From contig JAJEKV010000133.1 of the NCBI GenBank assembly GCA_021234155.1, positions 1,276,542-1,340,541 of the forward strand: DNA of 64,000 nt, given 5' to 3'. How positions within the stretch are numbered: position 1 is the stretch's first letter; every line of letters starts with the position of its first letter. Under the pieces are notes generated by a model. It saw only the letters and a program-made list of their open reading frames with translations, was not told the DNA's origin and ran no database searches. This document shows positions 43,076-55,840 of the stretch, piece by piece. Made by a program: the position numbers and the translations under genes. The DNA is from Isoetes taiwanensis. Lineage: Eukaryota; Streptophyta; Lycopodiopsida; Isoetales; Isoetaceae.

Positions 43076-43689
43076 ACAAGGCCCCGCCCCGTTTTTAAGA
43101 AGCCACCACGAGCGCCAAAGAATCACGCTTATCAACCAGCTCCTGCAAATCAACCTAAGATGGATCAACAAGCACAGGAAGAGATTTTTCAGGCACTTAA
43201 TCCTCCGATTCAGCCATCAAATTGGGTTGGTTTGGTTTCACGCTGCACTGTATGCCACGCCCCTTAACCATTATCCCGAATGGCACACAACCTGCCTTTG
43301 CAGTAGACACCATTCCTCATGACTTAAGAAAAAAAAAGGTTCACTTTGCACCTGACTTGAGAAACTCATGCCGCATGTCATGCCTAAAGTTCGCCAAAGC
43401 ATTTTGAACCTCATGCAAGCCGCCTGAAGGCCGCACGTTGGCCAATGTTCATGCCACCACAAGAGCTCAACAATGCCAAGATACACCTTCCACGTCTCAA
43501 CCTCCACGCTCTCAGACATATCCCAATATTGCTGCAGAGGTTGACCTGCTCAAAGAAGTTGCTGCTTCCTTACCACGCACTCCCGCACTGGATCCCGCAG
43601 ATCCTTTTTTCTCACGCGGCCTCGAACTCCAAGAGGAGCTAGCCAAGATCAAAATTCCTTTTAAGCTTGGCAACCATTTTGAAACTCTG

Positions 43690-44190
43690 GCCCCGCCTCA
43701 AGGACCGTTACCACTCCCGATTATTTTTTTTACCTCCACACCCACGGTCCATGCCACGGTGGCAATCAACAAGTCAATCATGTTCAAATTGATCGGGTAG
43801 CGCTAATCAATCTCATCACCGATAAACTCCGCAGAAACAAATGGGCATCAAACAACTCTTTCGTGCCCCATATGACATCAAATTGGCTAATGGCCATATC
43901 ACAAGACCTCAAGGCGTCACGCCTCTTCTTCACATCAACATTGGAGATCTCCGATTCCCCTTGGAGTTTGGCATTTGGAAGGCTGGAGAAGATCCAGGTG
44001 ACCATGAAATGTTGGTCGGAAGACCTTTTCTCCGCCAGGCCAAGACTATCCATTACTGGGCCACGGATCAGTTAGTCATCACTGATGGTCACCTCAATGC
44101 CACCATGGACTTGGAAACAGGCACGATCATTTCGCTGACCATGCCGAACCTCTCTCCGAATAATGCATTCTCCGAGGACGCCTAATATCT
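43690..44190 (+). pseudogene. Aspartic protease remnant (gypsy element 3)
   Basis: The protease active-site region reads D-R-V-A-L-I-N-L-ITDKL at about 43791 where functional elements have D-S/T-G-A; the Gly is lost. It continues with MGIKQLFRAPYDIKLANGHI, VTPLLHINIGDLRFPLEFGI and MLVGRPFLRQAKTIHYW, the flap and C-terminal strand motifs. It would cut the polyprotein but is inactive here. Confidence 0.75.
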
Positions 44191-44639
44191 ATCATGTTCG
44201 TGCTCAACCCGCTGAGTCCGCCTGGCTATCCTACCCCGAATATGTCGATCCTTGGGGAGAAATGACTCTTTGATCGGGACCAGGCCGCGGGCTGATTTGT
44301 TTGACCCTTACCGCTCCTTGCAATCAATCCAACGCGGTTGACCACTTTTCGTGATGCCGAACCTCTTGCAACTCCCCGGCCGATGTACACGCCTGCCATG
44401 AAGCAACCTCTACCGGATGAAACTCAAGAACCTCTCTTTTTCACCTTTAGAGTGCCACGCGATCCCGTTATGCTTCAACCGGGCCCGCCATATTGATACC
44501 TCATATTCGACTCACTGAAGTTGAGATTGTGGACGGGCAATAATCACCGTCCGCATTGTCGCGCCAATCTTCCGCCCCCTATCGTCATTGGGCCGCCATG
44601 CTCTTTCAAAAGTTCAAACACATTTTCGCCTCGAGCTAC

Positions 44640-45290
44640 AGAGATCTTCGGGAATCAACAAAAGCTCGGGGAACTCACCATTCCTACCAAATCTGATGCA
44701 CCACCGCTTAGCAACGACAAAGACGGGCCAACCCTAATTACCTGGATTGCGCCAAGGCGTAAATTGACAAACTCCTTGTCCGCAGTTTGATCTATGAGGT
44801 CAAACATTCTCAATGGGTGAGCCCCATCGCCATTGCACTCAAACACAATGGTAAGATCCGCGTGGCTGCGTGGACTACCGAAAAGCTCAATCGTGCCACT
44901 GTTGATCATTTTCCACTTCCCTTCACGCACTGTGTTCTGAAGAGGTCGCCGGACATGAGATGTACTCCTTCATGGATGGTTTTTCGCTACAATCGATCTC
45001 AATCAAAGAATCTGGATCAACTCAAGACTACTTTCACCACCCCCGCGGGGCACTTTTGCCTACAAGGTGGTTCCTTTTGGATTATCAAACTCTCCATCAA
45101 CGTTTCAACGCATCATGCTCTCGCCATGATTTTATGAAGGAAAATCCCTTCTTGCAAATTTTTCAAGATGACTTCTCCGCCTCACAGTTCCATGGCTGAC
45201 CATTTGGATAAGTTGGAACTCGTCTTTCAGAAATGTGATGAGTCCGGCATTAGTCTCAATCCACGAGAAATGCACCTTTAAGGCCACCTC
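44640..45290 (+). pseudogene. Reverse transcriptase remnant (gypsy element 3)
   Basis: In mixed phases: IYEVKHSQWVSPIAIALKHN, GKIRVAAW, TEKLNRATVDHFPLPF, MYSFMDGFS (first Asp), QLKTTFTTP, FAYKVVPFGLSNSPSTFQRI and LQIFQDDFS (Asp pair, about 45158-45178), then HLDKLELVFQKCDESGISLN. All palm blocks are present in order but need at least five frame changes. Confidence 0.82.
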
Positions 45291-45439
45291 CTGTTCTCGC
45301 TAGGGCCACGTTGTCGCCAAAAGCGGTATCACCCTGATCATCGGCCAAAATCGGTTGTGTGCTCAAGGCTCAAGCACCACCAATATCAAGGGGAGACACG
45401 CTCTTTTTCGGTAAGGTCAATTATTACTCCCACTTTCAT

Positions 45440-45960
45440 TCCCCGGACTAGCGACCATTGCATCCCATTCATAAACTCACGGTGATGAATCCACCCGGGC
45501 TTGGAATTCCTGTGCGGATGCCGCTTTCCAACAGCTTGAAGCTTTTGCTCACTCGTGCCCCCGGTCCTTGTTCCCCTCAATGGGACAAGCCCTTTCATGT
45601 TCATGTTGATGTCTCGGCGCTTGCTATTGGAGCGTTTCTTTCTCAAGAATATGATGCGCACACCGACAAACCAAACCGATATGCCAATTAAAAACTCAAT
45701 TTCGGCCGAAGCGCAACTACTCGCCACGTAGCGGAAGCCTTGGGCTTAATTTTTGTGTTCAACGCTCGCCACTATCTTTTAAGGGGCCAGATCAAATTCT
45801 TTTGTTGACCACCAAGCACTCCTTTATTTGATCAACAAATCCACCCATGGGTCGCATTGCTCATTGGTCCTCCTTCGCAAGAATTTGCACCTTTTGAAAT
45901 TGTTCACAAGGCCGGGCAAATCTCATGTTGTCCCTGATTATCTTTCACGCATACACACAA
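45440..45960 (+). pseudogene. RNase H remnant (gypsy element 3)
   Basis: LKLLLTRAPGPCSPQWDKPF and HVHVDVSALAIGAFLSQEYD carry the first RNase H Asp. They are followed by a frame-shifted GLIFVFNARHYLLRG, ALLYLINKSTHGSH and PGKSHVVPDYLSRIHTND, the usual end of the domain. Confidence 0.78.
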
Positions 45961-46429
45961 ATGATCCCTCCACCGAGTCTCGACGCTTTTCCCCGACGTT
46001 CAACTTTTTTTGGTCACGGCAACCCCACATTGGTTCCATGACTTTCGCCAGTACCTCCTCACTGTGTGCTCTTCTACCGTAAGACGCCGACGCCTTCCCC
46101 GCCAAACGACAATCCTGCCGACATCAATTTCTCCGCCAGGTCCGTGGACTACACCATGGTTGCGGTGACATCTCTACAAAAGGGTAAGGATACCATCCTT
46201 CGACATGTGTTCTACTCATGAAGTTCCTGATATTGTCCCAGAAGCTCATCAAGGGCTAGTGGTGGTCATAAATTTTCATGGTGACACCACGCAAGACGCG
46301 AAAATCCTTCTTGGCGGGGTTATTATTGGCCCACGCTTTCTTCAAAGACGCCACGCCCACGATCGACGCGTGATTTTTTGCTTGCCGGGTGGACGACCGA
46401 CGCCCGCGGACGCTTCTTCCTTTGACGCC

Positions 46430-47340
46430 GGTTGCCACGCCCACTTCCCTTCAAAGAAATGGGGAATGGATTTTGTGGGACCCATCGATTCTCCCGCATC
46501 GCACACCCGCGTCTCGCTTACATCCTGGTGGTTCTCACCGACTACGCTACCAAATGGGCGGAAGCTTGCGACTTCCGCACAACACCGCAAAGCAAAAGTA
46601 CCTGGCGGTCCTTTATCAACAAATCATCACGCTGATTCTGGCCCCTACCTGAGCTGGTCGCTGATCGTGGTGTTCATTTTATCAATCATACCATTAAGGA
46701 GCCGACGGATTATCTCCCTCATACATCATCACAAGAGCACACCTTACTACCCTCAAGGCAATGGTTTGGCAGAAAAGCACCAACAAAAAACTCGGGTCAC
46801 AATTTCAAGAAAATTTGTGACGCTTTCTCCAGACCGGGACCGGGCAAAACAAGCTTCCTAATCGTTTTGGGCTTACAATACTTGTTTCAAAATTGCTACC
46901 GGTCACACTCCTTTCAAATTGGTTTATGGTCAAGAAGCTCTCATGCCGCTTTGAATACATCCTTCCAACACTCTTTCTTTCAAGCACGCCTATAATCCCG
47001 CCAGCACTCAAAGAAAGGGTCTATCAATTGGAACAGCTTGGATGAACTTAGAAGAGATGCTTATATTCGTGGTTCTTCATGGACAAATAGCTTGCAAAAA
47101 ATTTTACATGACAAACGCCCCAAGACAAAACATTCAAAGAAGGAGATTTGGTTCTTCTTTATGATTCTCGGTACAAAAAATTTTCCGGGTAAACTTAAGT
47201 TTCATTGGTTTGGCCCTTATCAAATTGTTCAAGTGGTTCGACCTACTGTTTTCCAACCTGGCCGAAGTTAGATGGCACTCCATTACCTACATCGGGTTAA
47301 TGGCTTTCGGCCCAAAACATTTCATCACACGTAAAGTTTA
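46430..47340 (+). pseudogene. Integrase remnant (gypsy element 3)
   Basis: KKWGMDFVGPIDSPASHTR opens the core. LTDYATKWAEACDFRTTPQS gives the first Asp, a VADRGVHFINHTIKE-like block the second, and HHHKSTPYYPQGNGLAEKHQ the Glu. The C-terminal part includes FKIATGHTPFKLVYGQEALM-like, LYDSRYKKFPGKLKFHWFGP and PYQIVQVV segments. Multiple frameshifts. Confidence 0.8.
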
Positions 47341-50300
47341 AAATCAACAAACAGATGTCGCTCAAGATGCAACCACAACCGAAAGTGACTAAAATAAAGG
47401 CATATTATATTATAGGTGGATTTTTTACAAAAATGTGGGCACAACCCAAATTTATTTCCGCTTATGGGCACCGCCTCTATATAAAAATGGGCTCGTGAGC
47501 CCTATCTACTAAAAACCTAAGAAGAAAAACCCCTACTCCGGTTCCGGAGAGCAGGTAATGCGAGGAGGTGGTAGAGGTTCTCGGGCCAGTGGTCCCAAAT
47601 GAAGGTGCGTAACCACCTCCATCCCGTTAGTATTAGGATCGGATGTTCACCATCCCGAACACCAGCCATCCATTCTCAGGCCACGATTGTGGCAGCGCCA
47701 GAGGTCCGTATAATCCATCTTGCGGTGTAATCCACTCTTTGACAGCTTAGAAGCATTGTGCGTTCTTCGCTCAAACCAAGAAGCAGCCATGCCGAGCGCC
47801 ATCTAATGTCTTCGCTTCACCCCCGTTCGCCTTATATAGCCAACCGAGGAACTACTTGTCGTCGATCGGGACCAATCAGAAAATCGCCAACGTGGTTTGC
47901 AATGCAGGCTCTTTCTAAAACGAGAATCTTTTCTCCCCGCATATCTAGCCATGGTACCTTCCGACACATGCATTTTAATGATATCCCACTTCGAAGTTGC
48001 CAAAGATTAAATGCCATTCTTTCTTTTCATACCCGCCGACCATTAATGCGGTCCTTGGCCACAATTGCCACATCCGGATCATTCTCTCACGCCTCATCTC
48101 CACCGCTCATTGCTTCCCTTTGTTGTTTGGGACTTAGCCAAATTTTTGCATCTCAATCGCTTCCTTGGCATCTTTCAACACTGCACCATCAACGGTTGCG
48201 CTCTTCGCCCTCATCATGCCTCTTCGCCTTCCATTTTGCGCTTCTAAACCTTTTCGTCTCTCTGCGCCTTCGTCTCCGTCCTCCCTTCTCGGCTCTGCGC
48301 TTTTGCATCACCACTCTTTCTGAAGCTCTTTGCCATGGCTGCACCAAGATTTTCTACACTTCAAGCTACCGGCCCCCAGAGACCGCTCTTTTTGAGTCTC
48401 AGATTTTCTTGACGCCAACTTTCCGTGGAAGCCCTTGTGGGCCCAAATCGCGGAAGTCGCAGAACGTAAGCTTTTACGAATTCTCACGATGGAACTTCCC
48501 GGCCCAAATCCGCACTCGCTTAAAGCAGCTTCCTTTGCAAACATCGCCAACAAACCGCATGGATACACTACACGGTAGTAGATGGCACTACCATTTCACA
48601 CTGACCCAAAGACTGATTTTTCGAGGTATTTCATATTCCTTTGCAAACCCCATGTTTATCTTGGTCTACCATACGTGATCTAGATGTCACCGAAGTTTGT
48701 GCTCCCCGGTTATCAAGCAAATATGCATCACCGACAAATATTGACAAGCCCCATGAAACTTTTGTCAAGTTTCTCTCGGCGAAGTTCCTTGGGTATTCTA
48801 TCAAGAACACCCATATCAATAAGCCCCTTCTATAATATCGTGATCATCGCTATTCACACAAAACCACATTGATTGGCCCCAATTGTTGTTCTACCGCCTC
48901 TCCAAGAAGTTGACCGCCTTCGGCCGCCACTTCTACCTGGGGTTTCCGCGGGAGGCCATCCGCAAGCCCCTCATCTGCCATTACTTCCCTCCCACACCTC
49001 CTCCTTCTCATGATTCCACTCAGCATCCCTTCCTCGGGACTCACCAAGTGCGACTTCATGCCCTTTCTTCTTTTCGTCATGTCAAAATTCCGCACTCACA
49101 TGTCACCGCTTCCTCCTCCGCGCACAAAATTCAAGCATTCCAGTTCACACCATGTCTCACAAACATCGCGAAACCGTGCAACAAAGAACTCCACCACCAC
49201 AAAGCACCCTCGCATTTTGTTGTATCAAGATCGCCAGGATGCTCAAGCCGGCCCTATCAAGTTACAAGAATCCCAAGAAGCTCTTATGAATGGGGTTCAA
49301 AATCCCCCGAGGCCTCGGGATGCGTTCACCGCGGACCTTCTTGCCGCCACCGCACAAGTTGCAACTTTGAGGCCCAACTTCAAGACAAGCACGGAGCTCT
49401 TTACGTGCCCGTATAGATCTCAAAAGTGCACAGATCAGACCAGCCTACTTACGATCAGCAGGCTCAACTCCAATCGAAATTCAAGACTTATTGGAGCAAA
49501 ACAAGTCCAATGATACTCTTGAGTGCCAAGGAGAAAGATATTGCTAAGCTTGACGCCTTTGTACTCGAAGCTTTGTGACAATTACAAAGACTCAAGTTCA
49601 AAACCTTACAGAGCATGACGCCGCAAATTGCCTCTTTGACGCTCGGGGCCTTCCCACGCATTCTCACCACATCCCTCCAAGATCAGCTTACGGAGGTTCA
49701 AAACAGAAACTTTTTGATGACGCGGAGATTGTCGTGTTTCACTCAATGCTCCCCGGGCAATCCTCCTCACAAAGTTAACACTTCGTAAACGGGTCCGCGG
49801 ACCACCACGCCTTTCGTTAGAAAAGGACCACAAGATCCGCGGACCTCAAACAATTTACTTTACTGCAAGTTACCGGGTCATTGATGAGGCTCGTAACCAA
49901 ACTTGATGGCTATATCACCATCAAGTAGCAACCGCCCGCTGATTTTCCAAATTCCTTCCCGCTATCATGATTATGTGGTTGCCCGCCGCCACCTCTTTCT
50001 TTCCCGGCGGCATGGGCTGATGGTCCCGCGGATGTTCACTTTTGGCAAGACCGCATTTTTTTCTTCTGATCCGCCGTAACTCTCCATTGAAGACAAAGGT
50101 TTATGTTGTGCCCTTTGGTCTTTGATCTCATTCATCGCTAACGATCCTGACTTCATCACCTTCAGAATTGTTTCAGCCCATGGCTTACATTTTTCATGAT
50201 TTCTATCCGGGTGATACATGTGAGAACTTTTCGGATGGGCCACGCATACAGCACTTTCGTGGTGATCCCACTTTTCAATGGTTGCTTGTGGATAACAACC

Positions 50301-51341
50301 CCTATCTCGCTGATCATGCTCGCACTCCACGCCTTCTTCATCAAGAGTACATGCCCGAAGCTAGCCATCATTTACCCTCCGCAAGCTGAAGTGTCGCGAA
50401 CAAATAAGGAAGTATATTCGGGACATCCCGAGGATCTTCCCTATGCACAAATTTATATGCAACACCTCACGGCATACAATCAATTACGTGCTCTTCCTCG
50501 ATAGCAAGACAGTCCCACGGCCGGGATAGCCCTCCAACTCTAACTCGCTTCTACCGGGACCGTGGTGCAAAGCTCTTGATCCGCCCTCGCCGCTGAATTC
50601 GGGAGCGTGCTCAAGAACCCATGCCCACGTAGCATGGTTCCTTCTCCCTATGCTTCCCTCGGGTGTTCCTCCACGCCTGTGTTCCCCGGGACTCCCGATT
50701 GGCGCCTCCCTTTTGGACAAAGGTCATGGATGGCCATGCCGGGATGGACTCCACTCAGATCTCGATGGATCTCCTGGGATCCCCGCTTTGTTCGGCCGTT
50801 CCAATTGGGAGGAAGGTGCCACTTGATAACACCATGAATTGGATCTATATTGCAAATGAGCGCGGTTGGCAAGCCGAGTCGCTACATGGTCTTGACACCT
50901 TCTTGCGTGAATGCCGCCACCTCACCAGATCCTTGGTCCACCTTCAAGCGGTTTTTGTGCTGCTCTAAATGCATCTTGCTCAGCTCCTTAAATCGGCAAA
51001 TGCGCCCCATTTTTTTCATCGCGAATCCCAATGTTGTTAATCGCTCGACCTCGGACCGCTCTCCTCATGGAATGTCGGTTTGTTTCTTCAGACGCCCATG
51101 CCCCAGCAAGACATGGTACGATCTCGTTTTCTCATTGATGCATCCCCGCCTCTTGGCCTCAACACTCCTCCCGGCTCTACAAAACGCTAGGATCTCATTG
51201 GCAAGTACCATATCGGTGCCCGTCCTCACTCCCCGTGAGGATCACTTTCGCATGCATGGCTTCCCCCCTCCTAAAACACTTCCTCCTTTTCTTCACTCGA
51301 ATGTAAGTGTCGCTTTGCGGGAGTTATCCCTGCGGCCTCCC
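47341..51341 (+). other. 3' accessory region of gypsy element 3, decayed
   Basis: Nearly 4 kb without any pol domain. Protein-like islands in different phases are visible: about 48640-48835 (CAPRLSSKYASPTNIDKPHE, FVKFLSAKFLGYSIKN), about 49200-49730 (a Gln/Leu-rich possible coiled coil), 50165-50390 (MAYIFHDFYPGDTCENFSDG, DPTFQWLLVDNNPYLADH) and 50660-50968 (GRKVPLDNTMNWIYIANERG, LHGLDTFLRECRHLTRSLV). They suggest one or two lost ORFs of unknown function, as some plant gypsy lineages carry after integrase. The 306-codon frame 47758-48678 is composition-driven and not accepted. Confidence 0.4.
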
Positions 51342-51884
51342 GGCGGCAGGACTATTCATACATATTAATTCCGGGACCAGGTCAAGAACAAGGACCCATG
51401 CCAACCACGGGTCAGCCATCCAAGGCCCCTCGCTGAAGACCAAGCAAAGAAATTTCTAACAAGAGGCGCCACTTAGACAAGTGACGGCCATCACCGCCAA
51501 GGCCGTACGGATCCCGTGCACCGCCAAAGATTCCTCAAGAATCGCCTCCTTCCGTGAGTCTATGACCGAGATGGTGATCAGTGTCTATATTGGGCCAAAG
51601 GCCATTGTACTATATATATGAGTAGAGCTAGCATATGAGGGCTAGATGAGTTTTGAGTCTCGCCTCCATTATCTCTCTCGACATTCAGAGCTCATGTATG
51701 TTCATCATTGATATCAAGGAAGCTTATCATTTTTCTCTCATTGTTCTCTTTGTTCGCTTTTCTTCTTCTTGTTCTCTTTTGCAAATCCCGCGGGTGACAT
51801 AGTCCCCCTGACTCTCCTCTGCTAGGATCCACTGGGTCCTCACTCAGGGTCGTCTTCCAGAGTTCCCAACCCGCACCCCAAACA
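51342..51884 (+). mobile_element. 3' LTR of gypsy element 3
   Basis: Partner of 40857-41390, with the same TATA block (about 51608-51620) and the same end accccaaaca. Differences are short replaced blocks, for example gagatcaccggggagtg versus gagatggtgatcagtg. Confidence 0.78.
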
Positions 51885-53689
51885 CCCGGGTGGCCGAGAG
51901 AGAGGACTTTAGGGCTTAGCCGCCAAAGGTTTTAAGGGTCCGTTTTCCGCATCAACACCCTCCCCTATATGCGATGACATTGCGCAAGATCCTGGGTCGA
52001 CCGGACTAGGGATAGGGAGCCTCAAACGTAAACCCCCGGTGATGCTAGGTAGGGTTTTACGCTATGGAGGTCGAGTTCTAGTGGTTTGCACTTGGGACAT
52101 GGTCGAGAGGTTAAGCTGAAGACGCCAAGCAATATGAACTTAAGAAATGGGGTTTGGATCTATTCTTTCTCCTCGCCGCGGGTATTAGGAAGTCAAGAGC
52201 CACTTTTTGCAAGAGGGAAGACATTGTTTGGGATATTCCGATGACCGGATAGATTCGAAACCCCATTTTTCAGTTGGCATGACTGCATGCATGTTTAGAG
52301 ATAGTGCAATCGAAGTTATCCATGAAAAAAAAGGACCACGGAGCCTCCCTAAAATGTAAAACCCTATGAGTTGCCTGGGTTGTTGAAGGGTTCACATTTT
52401 GGAGGTCGAAGTTTTGGTCTTTGCACTTAGGACGATGGTTTGATATGGATATGGTGTGTTAGAACCTCCGTGTTGCTTAAGGCAACCAATCTTTATGCAA
52501 AATTATGCAAAAAGGCATCAACTACATTAGGATCCCTAAAGCAAAATGAGGTAGTTGCACTCGTGATCCTAATATCTCGAAGTTGTGCTTATCTTTTTAA
52601 ATGATTTTTGGAGGAACAACAAGAGAAAAAGTTGTGGTGACATGTGGAAGAAAATTTGATCCGGGATGTCCGAGTAAATCGGGTTCAAAGTTGGAAGAAA
52701 ATTTGGTCAAGCTGCACTTCCCCCGAGACAAAACAAGGACCTTAGACACTCAAATGATGCAATGACTCAAGCAGCCCAATAATTCCTCATGTATTTGTGC
52801 TACAAATGTTGGTATGCAATACTTCGCTATTCTTCTATTTCTAAATGGGGTAAAAGGCTCAACAATGCATGAAAATGATCTCGTAATTTTGTGATATCTC
52901 ACTCCACGCCGCTAACTTCCACCAAGGCTTTAGGATCAAGATTGAATCCCAATAATGGGTGTTAATTGACACACGTGGTTCCCCCGATTCGGCCCATGTA
53001 GCAAACTGACGGCTGAGGGAATCGGACGTTAGTTGATGTCATTGGATTTTAACAAATACTTTCTAAAAGTTTATTGATTTTAAATTTTGAATGTTATCTA
53101 ACTATATATAAGATTACTAGAAAAAAATTGAATTATCTATGTCTTTTGGCATGCTTTTTCCCTAAGAATAATCTTTTTTCTCAAGAAAAAGACCTTACCC
53201 TATTCTTTCTAAGACAAATCGTGTCTGCATATATGGCGCATGTGTTTGCTTAAGAAAGCATTTCCAACATGGTCGCCTTCCCTATGCTAGTTGCATCTCT
53301 TAATTAAGTTTTTAACGCTACTTAATGATATATTAAATCTAATTTTCTTTTTATCGGGCCTTTCTCCTCATTTGATTGCAATATTTATACATTAATAATC
53401 CTTGATATAGATTGATAACTTTTGCAATATAAAAGAAGATAAAATCCTTTTGCCTTCTTTTTTTAGAAAACTCTTTAGCTCCTTTTTTAGATAATCCATG
53501 ATGAGTTTCTTCAGAGCAATCCACGCCGATAATGTCAAAATGGGATAGCTCAAATGTCTTTTATTGATACTTCTCATGGATTCAAGAAGGTTGAACATTA
53601 GAGCACTTTTTTTATATGAAATATAAAGCTCTAATTTGATGTTTCAAAAAACGTAAATTTCAAATATTTCACAAGGACGTCGAACACTA
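51885..53689. other. No gene recognised; internal duplicate block
   Basis: A block with ggGTTttac-ctatGGAGGTCGAG, ttTGCACTT-GGAC and atGGT occurs at about 52050-52105 and again, diverged, at about 52385-52440 (offset about 334). The rest is AT-rich and without recognisable coding sequence. Confidence 0.45.
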
Positions 53690-54000
53690 GAGCACTCAAG
53701 AAATAATGCAAGGCCCCTGTTCTCATACTCACAAATAGAGCAACTCAGACTACCTTATGAAATAGTGCAAGTGCCTCTGTTCTCATACTCACAACATAGA
53801 GCAACCAGATTGTAAACATCATACTTAGGGTGCTTTTTTTCCATGGGTCTCCAACCTCAAATTTCAAATATTTTGGGAACCCAGAGCACCCCATGAAACA
53901 GTGCAGGTGCTCCCTGTTGCTCCCTCATACTGGCCAACACATAGAGTAACTAGACTGTGTATACACATAGAGCAACTAGACTGTGTAGATTGTGTAGCTT
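53690..54000. repeat. Tandem repeat, period about 60 bp, decaying rightwards
   Basis: gTTCTCATACTCACAa-ATAGAGCAACt-AGa is found at 53719 and 53779. Looser copies with cagtgca-gtgctccctgtt and acatagagcaactagactgtg follow to about 54000. Confidence 0.65.
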
Positions 54001-55560
54001 ATATATTGCATAGCTTGAAGTCTGGTCTATGGCCATTGTGTAATGTGTTGAAGCCGTGTTTGAGTTTGTGATGCTTCCTTAATTTGACAACGTGACACCC
54101 CACGTTATTGCATCATGGTTACTTACTTTGTCATGCATGTTATAATGTACTTGCATTTTAAGGAAGTTAAGAAAATGGACCTTGTATCTAATAAATATCA
54201 CTTATACATGAGACCCATGTATTCAATGATTAATGTTAAATGGACTACCGATTTTGATCCAGTCCTATCATTCTATTGGTTGTTCAAATTAATGGTGGAT
54301 TCCCTTTGTTCACTTCCACCGCCTTTGACCGCCTATTCGCTCGCCGGTACCATCTATTCTCGCTGGGCCGATTGTTTCAAATGGCTTGGCGAAGCAAATT
54401 TCAAACATAAGCGGCTCAAATCCGCCAAACATGCGGCCCGCCTATGGTGAATGAAGGCTCAAATGGCTCAAAATGGCTTAATGGTTCAGCTTAAGGCTTT
54501 AATGGCTCAATGTCCAAATGCATGGCTTAATGGCTGCTTGCTTCCATCGACCCTATCGACCGCCTATAGTTCATATCGTGGCAATTTAACTTAAATTTAA
54601 TCCAAGGGAAGCGTGCCAAATTTTTGTTCTGGAGCGTGCCTTTTGGATACAAAGCACGCAGGATTAGATATATTTGTAGATTTTAGAAGTGTATTTATCA
54701 CTCTATGTTTTAATTTTATTTGTTCGCTGTGGGGATTTTATCGTACCGGAACCAAAGGGGAAAATCTTGTTATGTTTTGGCCTTTGGTTTGTTTCGGTAG
54801 GGGCTTGCAAAACTGAGTTATTGGCGCCTAACATAGTTGGCAACGCCGTAAGAATCATTTGAGCCTCTATTACCTCCTGATATTTACCCCCTTGTTATTC
54901 TTTTTTTGACTTATATTTTTGTATGCGAAGGACTTCTTTGTCTGTGTTTACCGAAGAGAAAAATGATCGCCAAGACCTTCATGGCCAAAAGTCCTTGTCT
55001 TGACCAAAGCCTTGTCCTGCTTGTCGTAACCTTATTTTTTGTTTTCGCTTTGCCAAAGTTTTTCGCGAGAACTAAGATTCGGCCGCGGTATAACGCATTG
55101 TTAGGGCTTCTCTACAAAGCCGGAAAATAGAGTCCGTATGAATGGAATGGTCACTAGATGCAATTTGATTTTGTTCGAGGCCGATCTTTGTAAACGTTCT
55201 AGAAGCATATTTGAGTATGATGTAAATACTATGCTATCCGAATTTTAGTACATAATCCGATAAAGAGAAATAGTCCACATTTCTATAAAATTAGAAAGAA
55301 TATTGTTTTAACCGATTTGGTATGAAAACTGAGATGGAAAGAATGTTGTGAACCTTTAACTCAGATCTAATTGTCTTTAAACCTTAACCATTGACTATTG
55401 ATGTAATATTTTGAACCTAATGTTTTAATGATAGAATGTGGATTGCAATTTAATAATGCCTTATGGACTTGTTTGGGTTCGACCCAAAAGGCCGTAGGAA
55501 GGAAAAAAAAGGCTACCCATTTGTCGATATTTAATTATTTAAAATAATACTTTTATTTGA
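54001..55560. other. No gene recognised; short GGCTCAAAT / GGCTTAAT repeats
   Basis: 54445-54540 consists of about nine degenerate decamers of the aaTGGCTcAA type. Open frames at 54115-54450, 54613-54816 and 54906-55130 have no recognised family; the last has one hydrophobic segment (SLVLLVVTLFFVFALPKFF). Confidence 0.4.
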
Positions 55561-55840
55561 AATAACACCAGATATTTTTATAAACCATGTGTCTTTATTT
55601 GAAAAATCACCACATTTGAAAACAACTACTTTAGAAAAACCACATCTAGATATTTGTTAAAACCACATGTTATTATTTAGTTAAAACAACACTTGAAAAG
55701 AACTACTATCCAATGGATATTCTCGTTGCCACATGTTGTATTTCTAGTAAAACAATACTTAAAAACAACTACTAATTTAAAAACCGTGATATGGATATTC
55801 TATTAAATCATATGTTATTAACTCGCAAAAACAACGATAG
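55561..55840. repeat. Degenerate AT-rich tandem repeat, period about 80 bp
   Basis: Words aAACCACATgTTaTtaTTTag, taaaACAAcACTTgAAAA-aACTACTA and ATGGATATTCT return in that order three to four times. Confidence 0.6.

Larger units (their letters stand above)
40857..51884 (+). mobile_element. Ty3/gypsy element 3 with long 3' accessory region
   Basis: An 11-kb element with LTRs of about 540 bp at 40857-41390 and 51342-51884. The internal order is gag with a zinc knuckle, protease, RT, RNase H, integrase, then nearly 4 kb before the 3' LTR. Every domain is interrupted by many shifts and stops. The integrase motif HHHKSTPYYPQGNGLAEK and the long region after integrase suggest the Tat/Athila branch of plant gypsy elements (inference). 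No clean PBS or PPT is seen. Confidence 0.82.

Noticed and set aside
47758-48678. 306-codon plus-strand frame inside gypsy element 3
   Set aside because: The peptide is Ser/Leu/Arg/Pro-rich with no domain, lies in decayed CT-rich element DNA, and other protein-like islands there use other phases.
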